Below the pieces are notes generated by a model. That model saw only the letters and a program-made list of their open reading frames with translations. It was not told where the DNA came from and did no database searches. A stretch of DNA of 64,000 nucleotides from Romanomermis culicivorax (taxonomy: Eukaryota > Nematoda > Enoplea > Mermithida > Mermithidae). The position numbers and the translations under genes were made by a program. How positions within the stretch are numbered: position 1 is the first letter of the stretch; every line of letters starts with the position of its first letter. This document shows positions 1 through 10,734 of the stretch, piece by piece. Location: the NCBI GenBank assembly GCA_963922205.1, contig CAWUHX010000112.1, positions 248,001 through 312,000 on the forward strand. The letters run 5' to 3'.

Positions 1-154
1 TAAATTTATCTCTATCTCTACAATAATCATAGACAGTTGTGGGTTGATTTATTGTGCACTTGTATAGGGTATTTATTACCTAGCCCCGTATCTGGACTAT
101 TACCATGACCTAACTTGTTGAAGACAATACCTACAACAGCTAACATTATAAATA

Positions 155-1057
155 ATGACAACCTTTGAAGATCAGTTTTATATCACTTTACCTAGTAATA
201 GTGAATATGGAAACATGCCCTCAGATTTTTCAGCCCATCTAACCTACCGTTTAAAACTAGATAGAAATTGGGAGGTAGGGTTAAGTGAAATGATATATCC
301 ATACAGCTGGGCTACAATTTCCAATCAGGGTGGAGATAATATAATAATGTTAATTACGGATGGTGGTGGTAATAAAGTTGAACCTATCAAAGAAATTAAA
401 ATTATAGTTTTTGAAAGACGTTACTTCATGGTAGCTGAATTAATTGATGAGCTGAATGCAAAAATTGGAGCAGCAATTGCAGGAACTGACATTGGAATCA
501 TGTTTTCATATGATGAACATGGTGCAGGTTTGGTTAGTTGGAAAATAAAAAGTGGTACAAGTTTGCGTAAAATCAATATAAGCAACTGTTTAATGGAAGT
601 TCTAGGCTTTAGTCCTACTAATACTGCTGCCGATGTAACTGTTGATGATTTTTTAAATAGAGGTGTGAATATTAACCTGTATACTGTTGGAGAAAAACTA
701 CAAAAATCTAATGCACATAATCGACCATCCAAATCTGTTTTTCTTACCGATCCTGGAAATAAACATTTATATATGTTAGGAATTCAACCACAAAATTTAA
801 ACGATTTACAAAGTTTTCATGTTTACTGTAATATTATTGAAAATCAAATTGTTGGAAATACTTTAGCACCACTTTTACATATAGTAAATGTGCAGGGAAA
901 ATACAAAGATATTGTGAGTCAATTACATGAAACACCTCACTATATACCCATTCAGTTAAAAGAAATTAGGGTACTAGAAATTAATATAAAAATCAGTATG
1001 AACAAGTTTATACCTTTCCAGCTTGGGAATTTTATAGTTAAATTACATTTCGGGTGA
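155..1057 (+). CDS. Maverick/adintovirus-type virion protein (putative penton-like), intact ORF
   Basis: A 300-codon uninterrupted ORF starting at the first ATG after an AT-rich leader. The N-terminus (FYITLPSNS at residues 9-17, then a WEVGLSEMIYP motif near residue 39) matches my recollection of a protein family that sits beside F54H12.2-type capsid proteins in arthropod and cnidarian genomes. These are remnants of Maverick/Polinton or adintovirus-like elements. No signal peptide or membrane segment is seen, and beta-rich composition fits a jelly-roll virion protein. The next two frames downstream are the expected core-like and major-capsid-like genes, which supports the call. This is the only intact frame of the block. 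The penton role is inference; membership in the virion block is fairly secure. A single-copy domesticated gene is the alternative. Confidence 0.6.
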   Translation: MTTFEDQFYITLPSNSEYGNMPSDFSAHLTYRLKLDRNWEVGLSEMIYPYSWATISNQGGDNIIMLITDGGGNKVEPIKEIKIIVFERRYFMVAELIDELNAKIGAAIAGTDIGIMFSYDEHGAGLVSWKIKSGTSLRKINISNCLMEVLGFSPTNTAADVTVDDFLNRGVNINLYTVGEKLQKSNAHNRPSKSVFLTDPGNKHLYMLGIQPQNLNDLQSFHVYCNIIENQIVGNTLAPLLHIVNVQGKYKDIVSQLHETPHYIPIQLKEIRVLEINIKISMNKFIPFQLGNFIVKLHFG

Positions 1058-1312
1058 CATAATCCTTTATTCCTATAATAATAATAGTATCAAATTTTCA
1101 CTAGCATTTATTCATTCATTTCCATTTGGACACATTGTCCTCAGGTTGAATTTTGGCAAATGCTCTTAATTAATTAATTTATTCATTTACTTGTTCATTT
1201 TGATTTATGAAGTGAGATATGCATACAGTATTTATTCCTGAAACTGTTGATTACTGGGTCAATAACCTTACAAGGCTTCAGAGCAGTATACGTATTTTAT
1301 AATACACATTAG

Positions 1313-1638
1313 GGAGCAGGAGTTGGTAATTTTTTCAAGATTTTGTGGCATCTAGCTATGCCTTTGTTAAAGTCTGCAGGAAAGCATGCACTATTTCAGG
1401 TTCCAAAATTGCAGGTGATGTGGTAGAGGGTCGTTCCTTTATAGAAAGTGTTGCTGGGCATGGAGGAAATGCAGGAGCCAACTTATTACATGAGACGGGT
1501 GACCGCATTCAGAAAGGAAAAGGTCTAGGGAAGCCTAAACATAGAAATTCTATGGTACATATAAAGAGCAATAAAAAGTTGAATAATGGTCATCATCATC
1601 AGTGTCAAAAACAACATAAACGTAAACCTCTTTCTTGA
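1313..1638 (+). pseudogene. Small basic core/pX-like protein of the same virus-like block, frameshifted
   Basis: Two overlapping frames together give about 105 residues. The first runs from a glycine-rich stretch (GAGVGNFF) through AMPLLKSAGKHAL. It loses frame near position 1398, and the second frame continues with SKIAGDVVEGRSF and a strongly basic tail ending KRKPLS. Small glycine-rich, then helical, then Lys/Arg-rich proteins with a GDVL-G-x-S motif accompany capsid genes in Maverick/adintovirus-like blocks and are compared with adenovirus core proteins. No ATG lies in either frame close to the start, and an in-frame stop precedes the second frame. It is therefore probably a broken copy. 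It lies between the penton-like ORF and the capsid pseudogene, as expected. Confidence 0.5.
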
Positions 1639-2025
1639 GAAAGACTCCATGTAGAGTAGTCAGTTTCAAGGATATCTATTCAAAATGAGTAAATTTATTG
1701 ATGCTGCATGGTCTCCTAGTAGTAAAACTGAAGTAGATTTATTTACATACCTCCAACACAAGTCGCTATTCCTAGAAATTTTTGGTCTGAAATTCAGCTC
1801 CAAAATCCTTGTACTAATGAAGAACCCTACCAATTTGTTATTTCACCTGATTCCTATATGCTGAATTTATCAAAAAATTTTATATATTTTACTATTCGAA
1901 TTATGAAAGCTAATGGTGCTGCTTGCACCTTAACATCAGATGCCAACAACAATCTCAATGGTAACATTCTTTCACCAATTAATTTGATGGGAAAAACATT
2001 TTTTAAACAGATCAAAATTTGTCTA

Positions 2026-2272
2026 TAATCTGTTTTTCTTGAAATGCTTCCAAATAATGGAAGTGGAGAGGAAGTAGTATTTCAGATTTTTGCGATTTTC
2101 TAATAAAAGATATATATCATGCAGGACTGGAAATTTGTGAGCATACTGACCCAACCTTTACCAATTTTTTGAGTGAAAAATTTTACAGTAAGAACTTTAT
2201 GTAAACGATTTCAACCACAGTACTTATTTGGGTCACTTTTCTATTTAGAAGCATTTTATAAGAAACAGACTA
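2026..2272. mobile_element. TA-flanked MITE, copy 1 (Tc1/mariner-like), inside the capsid-like pseudogene
   Basis: A 247-bp segment flanked by TA on both sides. Its ends are TAATCTGTTTTTCTT and AAGAAACAGACTA, imperfect inverted repeats. Removing it with one TA brings the flanking capsid frames into register (KICL then NRKLISDS), so it inserted into a once-open gene. A second copy of the same sequence lies at 16649-16876. TA duplications point to the Tc1/mariner group; no transposase is present. Confidence 0.65.
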
Positions 2273-2297
2273 TAAATAGAAAATTAATATCTGATAG

Positions 2298-2359
2298 GTA
2301 AGTTTTATAATTAAATGTATGTTCACATGTTTTTTAATTTCAACATTTTAACATTTTAG
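2298..2359 (+). other. Predicted 62-bp spliceosomal intron inside the capsid-like pseudogene
   Basis: The donor is G|GTAAGT at 2297/2298. The acceptor is a T-rich tract ending TTTTAG at 2359. Removing the 62 bases joins LISDS to GDRYAYRSY in frame across a phase-2 junction, where unspliced reading hits stops. Short AT-rich introns of this size are normal for insects but not for virion genes of an active virus. Confidence 0.6.
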
Positions 2360-3299
2360 TGGGGATAGATACGCTTACAGATCTTATTTCAAAAAAGAAT
2401 TAAACTATGGTCGTGATGCTAAATCCACAAATGTTACAGCTGCTGGTTATACTTTTGAAAATGACCATGTTCTTGATATAAAGAAAAACAAGGGTGCTTT
2501 GGAAAGAACTCGAATGTTCAAAAACAGTACAGTTGTTGAATTAATGGCCCCTATAGATGCCAATCTATATATGCAAGAATGCTTTCCATTAAATCAATGT
2601 ACCTTGAAGATTGATTTATAAGAGATGATTTTTGTTTGCAGAAATGTATATTTACTGATAACAAAGCTTATAGATCGAAGTTAAAGGCATGTCTTTATTT
2701 ATTAAAAAAGTTGAAGTTGGGGTAGTATTAATCTAGCTATTGAATCTATGTTACAAAATATGACTGGAAAATACCCTATTTGTCGATGTCATATTACAAG
2801 TCTATACATAACAGCTAGTTGTCACTCAGCTCCTCTAAACTCCTTGTTGACAGGTCCCTTACCTCATCGTCTCGTTGTGGCACTTGTTGATGGTGCTGCT
2901 GCTAGGGGTGATTATTATCAAAGCCCCTTCAATTTCAAACATTTCAGGTTGAACAAAATTAAAATAACTAGCAGTACTACAACATTACCTACTGCTCCTT
3001 ATATGTTAAATTTTAAAGAAAACATATATTCGTGAACTTTTATACAATTGTTTGAATGTGTAGGGATTGGTACAGATAACAAGGGTAACAAATTTACTAC
3101 AAATTCTTTTAAAACACATTACATACTTTTTGTTTTTGATTTGACTCCTTGCCGAATGGATGGTAATTTTTGGGAACTCGTACGTGAAAGAACCACCAGT
3201 TTACAAATGAATTTCGGCAAGGATATACCCAATGGAGGTATTGAAGCACTTATATATGCAGAATTTGACTCTCTCCTAATGATTGATGAAAATCATTAA

Positions 3300-4038
3300 T
3301 GTTTTATGGATTATAGTATTTAAATGGGCTATATATCTATATTTCGTACATTTAAATTTTTTATAATAAAAAAAAGCACTTATAGTTTTGTTTATACTAC
3401 CCTTCTCATTATCTATTGTTTAGAACTAGTCTTTCAATTCATCTCTAATTATAAACAAGTTTCCTTCCTTCCTTCATCCACTCCTTCAGTTCTACAGTAC
3501 TCTATGTAACTATGTCACACCTTTTTTATCCTAAGACATACAGAAAGCTCTATATAAAAAAGACAACAAATCTCAATATGAGCAACACTCTACTTTTAAT
3601 GCAATATTTTTTGCACATGTTCTCTACATCTCACTTGCTCTTTTATTATTCATTTATTCGTTCATACACCTCTAATTATTTACTACAGTAACCCCTTTTC
3701 ATTTTCCATCAGATGACACACAAGAACTTTAAAGTAACAACCACTAATATAAAATGCAATAAATAAAATTTTATTGATTTTAATTTAATTTTATTTTCTT
3801 AAACAATATACAATAAAGAACATATACAAATATTACCTAAAAATAAAAAAATATTAAGTTTTTAAAAATTTTTTGCAAAAATTTTTACTTACTCAAATTA
3901 ATAAATACAATTATATACAATGAGGACCACTGAGCCCTCTGCTGCCATCTCTAGGCGTAACTGCTGAAATTTTACAAATTTCAAAAATTATTTTAATTAA
4001 TTAATTGAAACAAAAAATTTTTGTTTTAATATATACTA
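3300..4038. other. AT-rich non-coding spacer
   Basis: About 740 bases of low-complexity AT-rich sequence between the capsid-like pseudogene and the LTR element. It has runs such as ATTTATTC repeats near 3640-3660 and an AATAAA at 3762. No coding frame was recognised. Confidence 0.5.
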
Positions 4039-4044
4039 TAGTCC

Positions 4045-5469
4045 TGTCACGTGCCGACAAATTTCACCCAGCATCACCTGATTCACATCATATTTTTCCG
4101 TTATGTTTTTCGCCACGTTTTATTTTACAGTAACTTGCATTAATTTTATGTTCCATTTTTATAATTTCTACATGCAATTTCTGTGTGTACTTTTTACGTT
4201 TCGTTTCTGTTTCATTTTCACACTTTTATTTCTGTTTGGATTTATTATTTTCCATTGCACACGTAGACTATGGTATGTAACCCGCTAGTCAGAATTTTCA
4301 TTAAAGATAAGCTCTCCGAGCTCATTGCTGTAATTGGAGCACAACATGCACCTCTTATCAGTAAAAACTAGCGACGTTTCGCAACGTGAAACGCCTAGTT
4401 GGAAATTCTCACTAGATGACGTTCCTATGCTAAGCATGGAGAGTGAAAACTCCCCCCAATGTTTAACGTAGTGAACTGGAAAATGTCTATCTGACCATAG
4501 GCATCTTCTGCAGCTGTTTCCACTGCAGAAGTTAGCTTGGGGGTGTCTTAGCTCCACCCAAGGCATACTGTTGATTACGGGGCCCTTTAAAAGGGCTTGT
4601 TTTGTTAATTTTGCACTCATTTTTGGGCCTAATCATCTTTGCCTTTTACAGCCTGCATTCATGTGTTTGCCTGCATCTTTTTATTATAATTTACATATTG
4701 TACCTGCATCCGCGGCCTGTTCAATAAATTTACATATTCGCCTTGGGTCTCCCTCGCGTTGCCAGTTACTGTAACTCAACCTTAGGAGTTTACCCCATCC
4801 CCATTGATCGAGAACCCCCATCACCTCCCCGAGGAAACGTTTTGATACCGTCCCCCGCCAACTCGCATTCGCTTACCCTCCACACTGAATCCCTTTCGGA
4901 TTATCAAACCTGCTTCCCTGCCGTCCGCAGGACCCACATTTTGACCCTTGAACCCATCGCCGAGTACTTTGAGAAGAGGATTTAGTGAGTCTTCTCAGGG
5001 GTTATTATTGTTAAGGGTATATTTGTGGGAATCCTCCTCAAGCTAGTTTTCCCTTGAGAGTACCCTCAGTTGAGAAAGCCCTCGGACCCTTAAGGTCAGG
5101 GCCAATTAGGGGATTTAGGTTGACAATCGGGTCCCCTACAGTAAACCATTCCGCGAATGGCACTGTCCCTCATTCTCAGTGGATGAGGACTAGGGATTGC
5201 CACCCCTGACCCGGCTGCATTGTCCATTAATCTACAGCTGAACCCTAGGACAAGGCCGAGGTACACCATAGGGTTTCCTGTGGTAGTACCAGCTGGGTTA
5301 GGTTCCTGAAGTAGATAACCTCACGGAGGCACCCAAGGGGGCCACAGCATGCCACCTACAGTGTCATGGCCGTATCATCTGCTGGATATGGTATGGGTTT
5401 TCCCATCAATGTGACTGATCAACTATTTGTTTAATGTGACATGGCTCCCAATTTCTACTTAATGTGACA
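4045..5469 (+). repeat. 5' LTR (1425 bp)
   Basis: Starts TGTCAC and ends GTGACA, a perfect 6-bp terminal inverted repeat. It matches 15249-16648 at a constant offset of 11204. It holds 25 extra bases near 5413-5437 that duplicate an AATGTGAC motif. A TATA-like TTTAAAA lies at 4586 and a polyadenylation signal AATAAA at 4723. A perfect 9-bp-stem hairpin (CTTCTGCAG/CTGCAGAAG) lies near 4505-4531. Confidence 0.9.
4723..4728 (+). promoter_or_regulatory. LTR polyadenylation signal AATAAA
   Basis: AATAAA about 130 bases downstream of the TATA-like TTTAAAA at 4586, the usual spacing of an R region. It is repeated at 15927 in the 3' LTR. Confidence 0.5.
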
Positions 5470-5487
5470 TGGCGAGGCTGGAAAATC
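5470..5487 (+). other. Primer-binding site of the LTR element
   Basis: TGGCGAGGCTGGAAAATC begins directly after the LTR's terminal CA. The leading TGG complements the CCA end of a tRNA, as in other LTR elements. The tRNA was not assigned. Confidence 0.6.
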
Positions 5488-5795
5488 GACCCTTAAGTCT
5501 AGCTCCACAGCTCTTAGGAACGGACCTTTTACGCTTTTGAGTCGAGATACCTCTTTCAATTCAGTAAAATTTTGGCTTGAGTGGGGACATTCCTCTCAAA
5601 TCATGAGAATCACCACTTGAGTGGGGAAACCTCTCTCAGGTCAGCTGATTCGCATTCTGAGTGGGACTACTGACCCTTAGGATGATCTTATGCCCTCATG
5701 GATACACCCGTAAGCAGGTACACTGCCCCTTAGGTGGGAAATGGCCCTTATGTTCAAGTTTTATTGCCAACTCAAACAGCGCCACATATGAGTAG

Positions 5796-5905
5796 AGTTT
5801 CATTACTGTATGTCCAGATTAGCCCCAATGAGTGATCAAATTAATGATTCAGTTTCATTACTGTACGTCCGGATTAGCCCCAACGAGTGATCAAATTAAT
5901 GATTT
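5796..5905 (+). repeat. Two-copy 55-bp tandem repeat
   Basis: AGTTTCATTACTGTATGTCC starts at 5796 and recurs at 5851 with a few substitutions. Both copies end in AGTGATCAAATTAATGATT. Confidence 0.8.
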
Positions 5906-6849
5906 TATCACCTTATGCATGTTGTAACGCCCGTAAGCTTTAATAAATCCCCTGGTGTTAGGTTTTCCCCAGAGTCGATCCCCAACAGTCATAATTTCCC
6001 AGAGTCGAGTTTAAATAGAGTATTCTGCCTAAATCTCCTCCGAGCTCTCTTCCTTTATTTTTCTTTTCTTCCATTTTTAAAATTGGGCCTTTTCACTACT
6101 GCTCGTGGATCTGATGGGTTACTGTACCGCCGTATGGCTATTCGGTTACAGTACGACTGCCATTTGCACGTACTCTGACAACAGTATACCTGGGTTGGGG
6201 TACTGAGTATCACAGCCCATGAGGTTTTACAGCCCCTCAGGGTTTCGGGATCTCTGATCACGAGATACAGTACTCCTTCCACTCTTGATTCTGGATGTCA
6301 AGTGTGGTCCTGATTTGTTATCTGTGTCCGGTATTTGTGTTAACACACTTTTTCAAACTTTTTCTTATCTTCACTGAGCACTAGCCAAGTTGCTCATTTT
6401 TCCAGCCAAACAAGCCAAACCATACTGTTGACACACACAACACCCTACTTAGCAGATCACATTGCTTATCTCTTCAGCCTAAAATTTTATTTTTACTTAC
6501 TCTACTTTTTATTTTTCTCGGTCATCTATACATAATGTGTGACACCAATTATAATAACTTTTCCACCCAATAAATTTTCTTATCTCAAAAATCAAATCAA
6601 ATAAAAACTAATAACCTATTTTTTCTTCTTTCCAAACGAACAAATTGAAATTTTATCCTTTTCCTTTCTACTAAACCAAACATTCTTAATTCAATACAAT
6701 TCAAGAAAAAAAAATTTTTTTTACCAGTCACACATACGTCATAGTTGGCAACCCCTCAGTAGGTCATTCTTATTTTTTTTCACCTACTGCACGGTCTTCT
6801 TCCCCTTCTGTCTCTTTAGGTAATTGCACGTGGTGATGATCTTACCGAT

Positions 6850-7560
6850 TGTGACCACTGATGTCAGCAACAACAGTTTACCCTGTTGTTGTTATGAGGT
6901 GGCGTGTCTTAGGGACCCTACCTCTGACGTCCGCAACTACCTCACATGCTGCTGTTGCACTGAGGCATGATTAGCTAGGTCATGCCTCTGACATCAGCAA
7001 TGGCTGCATGGCATGTAGCCCTTCAGGGGTTGCTGGTTCTCTGTATCCTCCCCCTGCATCTGCAACAGCTGCATCCCTTGTTATTGCTTTAAGGGGTAGG
7101 TGGCCCTCTGGCTTCACCTCTGATGTCAGCAATGGCAACGTAACATGTTGTTATTGCGGGACTGTGACGGTACGGCACTATCTCTCTGACGTCTACAACA
7201 GCAGAGGTCCGTGTTGTTGCACTAGGACTGGTCGGGTATACCAGTTTCAGTCTTTGATGTCAGCAACAACAATGCTACGTGTTGTTGTTTGGAGATGTGA
7301 GGCCTTACAAATGGCACATCTGGCATCTGCAACTACTGCATCTCTCATCATTGCTGTAGGATGACTGAGACTCAGCTAGTACCTTTTGACATCAGCAACA
7401 GCAATGCTCTGTGTTGCCGTAGCAGGGTTGCTGGCCTTAGGGCCCTACCTACTGATGTCCGCAATGATGATGTTTCTATTCCAGTATCAGAATTGGGACT
7501 TTACAGTCCTATTCTGGCGTCAGCAACAGCGATGCTCTGTGTTGCCATAAGGAGTTTGTG
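6850..7560 (+). repeat. About 11 copies of a ~66-bp repeat with a CRE-like core
   Basis: A core close to TGACGTCAGCAACARC recurs near 6858, 6927, 6989, 7059, 7120, 7189, 7257, 7323, 7389, 7454 and 7519, spacing 61-70 bases. A complementary GTTGTTG or GTTGCTGT segment often follows about 20 bases later, so each unit can fold back. A relaxed copy lies near 7669. Related cores recur just before the 3' LTR at 15036-15090. Confidence 0.7.
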
Positions 7561-9399
7561 GCCGTAGGCCCTTACTTTTGGCATACATACTGCAATATGA
7601 GACTATGGCACTTACATCCCAGTCACCTGAGGTCAGCACCGAGTGTGTGATGTTTTATATCACATCTTTTGACATCAGCACCAGGTTACTGTGGGTTTAC
7701 AAGATGCCACTTGAGTCATAAGTGATTGCTGGAATATAACCTTCTCACCAATGGCTCTTGTCCAAGGGTTGTGTCTGTGTATCATTGATGCCTGGGAAAC
7801 ATCAGTTGACATGCTCACTCAACCTGAGATGCACTTGGTCGGTGATACTGATCAGGTTGTCCGCCCAGGTAGCGGCACTGATTGATCAGCACGTGACTAC
7901 CTTCAAAGCTTTAACTGCAGGTTTGAACGGGTTACACTCGACCTCAGCTGGGTGGGTTGTTCAACTTACGCAACAGTTAGGCATTTACAGTCGGTACTGC
8001 CTGTGTCTAACAATCCCAAGGGTTGACAACCTTCCTGTAAATTTCTTATCTAATTTCTCACATTTCTTTCTCATCTACGATCTTCTTTAGTGTCCCCGCC
8101 GGAATAATTCCATAGGAATTATGGCACAGCCACCGGTTGGGCCTGAAGTGTAAAAGGCCCCCTGTAATTATTCTTAACACTCAAACGCCTTCGTTAGCTG
8201 GCCTAATAATGTCCGCACTAGAGTCGCCCATTAATCCTGAGTCCGGCTCCACTGGTTGTCCATATAGCATAATATGCCCCGCCTTAGCCCCTTACTTTAC
8301 ACTCATTTAATCGAGACAGACTGTACCCCTGATCTCAAGATGCTATGAGCCTTGCCTCGAATCATAGGAGAAAGCCTGCATATCCCCACCTCCATTAGGC
8401 ACAGCTGGGCCAAGGACCCCCATGCCACCCATTTACTGACTGAGTGTGTCAGAATAGCACCTTGGTACCTGGTGCTCTTGCCTCCAACTGGTGACCTAGT
8501 GATCCTCACTTCATCTCAGTGATTGGAATCCTGGCCCCCAGCTGTATATAATGCTCCTGGAGAGCTCCTGTTCTGTTCAAAATGCGCATTCCCATTTTTG
8601 GGCATGGTTGTAGAATACATGCGGAGGTCGTCCCCTCGGGTACCTCCTGTCTAGTCATCCAACTTTTCAGAGATCGCAGTTGCTCGAGTGAGTGAGGCCA
8701 ATTGCATAATAGTGCATCCCCTTTGCATAATCTGGTGTGTAAACTAATTTTGTCCCTATCTATTTACACCCACTAAGTTTACTTCAAGTTGTCCCCCTTT
8801 ACTTATTAATTCTTAAGCTACTTCACGAGCTACTCTTGGTGAGTAGGACTTTGTTGGTTACGAGCTCTCCCATATCCAAGGTTTTGTAAACTAGCACAAT
8901 GGACTTAGCCTCCAAATAAAATTCCCTTTTGAGTGGGTTTATCTGTACTCGAGTCCTTTCCTCGTCCATTCTTTTCCGGTTGGGAAACCACCATTTCATT
9001 TAAATTTATTCACTTTTAGTTTAATATAACAGGGTCTAGCCCCGATTTTTCTCCACTAAAGTTCGGACATATAATTTCCCCCTCTTTACACACAGGTTAA
9101 CCCTCTTTAAGTACATAGGTGACCAGATAAATTCCCTTCTGAGTCAGACAATCTCTCTCTCTGGCCATTCTGAGGGCTAAAACATTGTTCTTTTCTAGCC
9201 CCATCGTTGAGTGGTTGCTAGTTGTTGTAAAGAACAAGCATTAAAGCCTCAAAAACGCCGTCACTTAAATGATCTCGTAATTCCCCCGCCTCTTCGCTGC
9301 GAGACCACAAGAGTAATACTTACCTCATTTTCACAAAATAGAGACACCTAGACGTTCCTGCCATCTCAGTTCTAGTTTTAAAAAGACCAGTGAGCCCCT

Positions 9400-10560
9400 C
9401 TCTATTCAGTTTGATCGAATAGCTTCACAGGCACGATTATCAGTCTTAGCCGCCTTACAGGAAGATGAACCCTCAACTATGAAGTCAGAAGTTGATCTAC
9501 CTTCAGAGATTGAGAATAAGGTCCAAGCTGCATTTGAGAATGCCCTTGGACCGCTCAACCAAAAGCTGGAGGCTATGAATGGCAGAAGGCACCCTCCTGT
9601 GTCCAGCTTCATGGCCCCTCCTGCCTTTTCGGGCACTTTTGGTGAGCCTATAACGGATTTTATATCTCACTTGACCCGTTTCTTTGCACTTCAAGGGGTA
9701 ACAGAAATGGATCATGCATATAAAATCGTGTTTCTGGAGTCTTGCCCCACAGGTCCTGCTCTGGCATCCTACCGGGACTTTAGCAGTGGTACTCCGCAGC
9801 CTACCCGCTACGAAGAGTTCACGGCTTTTCTAAGGAAAGACTTTCCGGTAGGGCGTGACTCAGATCTGCATCAGCAGCTGATCCAAGATCGCCTGCAGAA
9901 GCCGACTGAGTCTGTGATAGTCTACCTTGAGCACCTTAAGAGACTGTCCAGGGTGGCTTATCCGGATCTCGCGACTGACGTTAGGGATTTGGTTATAAAA
10001 CATATCTTTCTGGGAGGGTTGAAACTAGTCCTTCGAGATAGTATTAAGTTCAGGGAGTTCACAACTCTTGAAGAGACTCTCAAAGCAGCTTGTTATGCAG
10101 AATCACAGATTTTTCGGGACGAGATTAGGTATACTGCCCCATCTAACGCTGTTTTCTCTTCAGAACAAAGGACCGCTGACAATGTCAGGTCAATGTTGAA
10201 TCAAAGGGGCACCACTCAACGTCTGTCGGCAACGCCATCTGACGAGATTCAACGTCTACAATTGGAGATGGCCCGGCTTATGGCTCACATTACACGACTT
10301 ATGGCTCAGCAAATGGCGCCGCCTCAGAGAAATCCGATGCTGTCAATGACACCATCGGCGTGCATTCAAAACGCTGGTGATCGCCCGTCGGGGGCACATT
10401 TACAGATGTGCTCCTACTATGGACGCTGCACCCACAAGGACTCTAGTTGCTGGGCCCAACATCCCAACAGCACCGGCCCTAGCAACACCACTGCCACCGG
10501 TGCCAGCCATTGCTATTTTTGTCCGATGAGGGCGCACCCAACTGACTGATGCGACAAACC
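9400..10560 (+). CDS. gag: gag of the LTR element
   Basis: The main frame starts at ATG 9479 and reads 356 codons to a TGA at 10547. An open extension upstream (FDRIASQARLSVLAAL) may also be translated. Residues 40-230 show a Gypsy-type capsid core (FSGTFGEPITDFISHLTRFF; LQKPTESVIVYLEHLKRL). The C-terminus holds a zinc-knuckle-like region (CSYYGRCTHKDSSCW) and then HCYFCPMRAHPTD. The stop falls inside this second knuckle, because CDKPCPHC continues in the same frame after it. Gag would assemble the cytoplasmic particle and bind the RNA. It is nearly intact, but the second knuckle is cut by one nonsense codon, unless read through. Confidence 0.8.
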
Positions 10561-10734
10561 CTGCCCGCATTGCTGAAAGATACGAGTGCACAGGGCTACG
10601 GCCTGCCCAAATCGGACTCCAACAGTGCCTGGTGAGACTAACTTTGGTAGTCCTCTCCTCAGGGGGCAAGTGGAAATTTTCGGCGATATGCTAATCCACC
10701 TCCTCACGGGACAGGGAACCAATATCCGCCACCC

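Larger units (their letters stand above)
1685..3299 (+). pseudogene. Major-capsid-like (F54H12.2-type, double jelly-roll) pseudogene
   Basis: Begins at ATG 1685 with a short EVDLF-containing N-terminus. A frameshift near 1745 leads into PPTQVAIPRNFWSEIQL. Further recognisable blocks are GDRYAYRSYF (about 2362-2400), GKYPICR (2764), PFNFKHFRLN (2926) and the C-terminal LFVFDLTP...ALIYAEFDSLL (3126-3280). These are hallmarks of F54H12.2-like proteins, the capsid proteins of Maverick/adintovirus-like elements. Lesions are the frameshift near 1745, a 247-bp MITE at 2026, a one-base frameshift near 2620, frame loss near 2720, and a stop near 3035. A 62-bp intron at 2298-2359 must be spliced to keep the frame. 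The gene is dead as it stands. Confidence 0.65.
5488..9390 (+). other. Unusually long untranslated leader of the LTR element
   Basis: About 3.9 kb between the primer-binding site and gag, with no convincing coding frame. It contains a 55-bp tandem duplication at 5796-5905 and a 66-bp repeat block at about 6850-7560, listed separately. Much of the rest consists of diffuse repeats built on GAGTGGG/CCTCTC and CCCTTAGG motifs. Gypsy leaders are usually a few hundred bases. Confidence 0.6.

Noticed and set aside
4103-4985. Repeated open frames at 4103, 4285, 4571 and 4743, seen again at 15307-16189
   Set aside because: They lie in the LTRs and recur only because the LTRs are duplicated; no protein motif is visible.
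6858-7560. CRISPR array
   Set aside because: Repeats are degenerate, spacers are themselves related and the genome is eukaryotic.
7008-8090. Open frames over the 66-bp repeat block and following leader
   Set aside because: Frames follow the repeat period, lack known motifs and are bounded by stops in the other copies of the unit.
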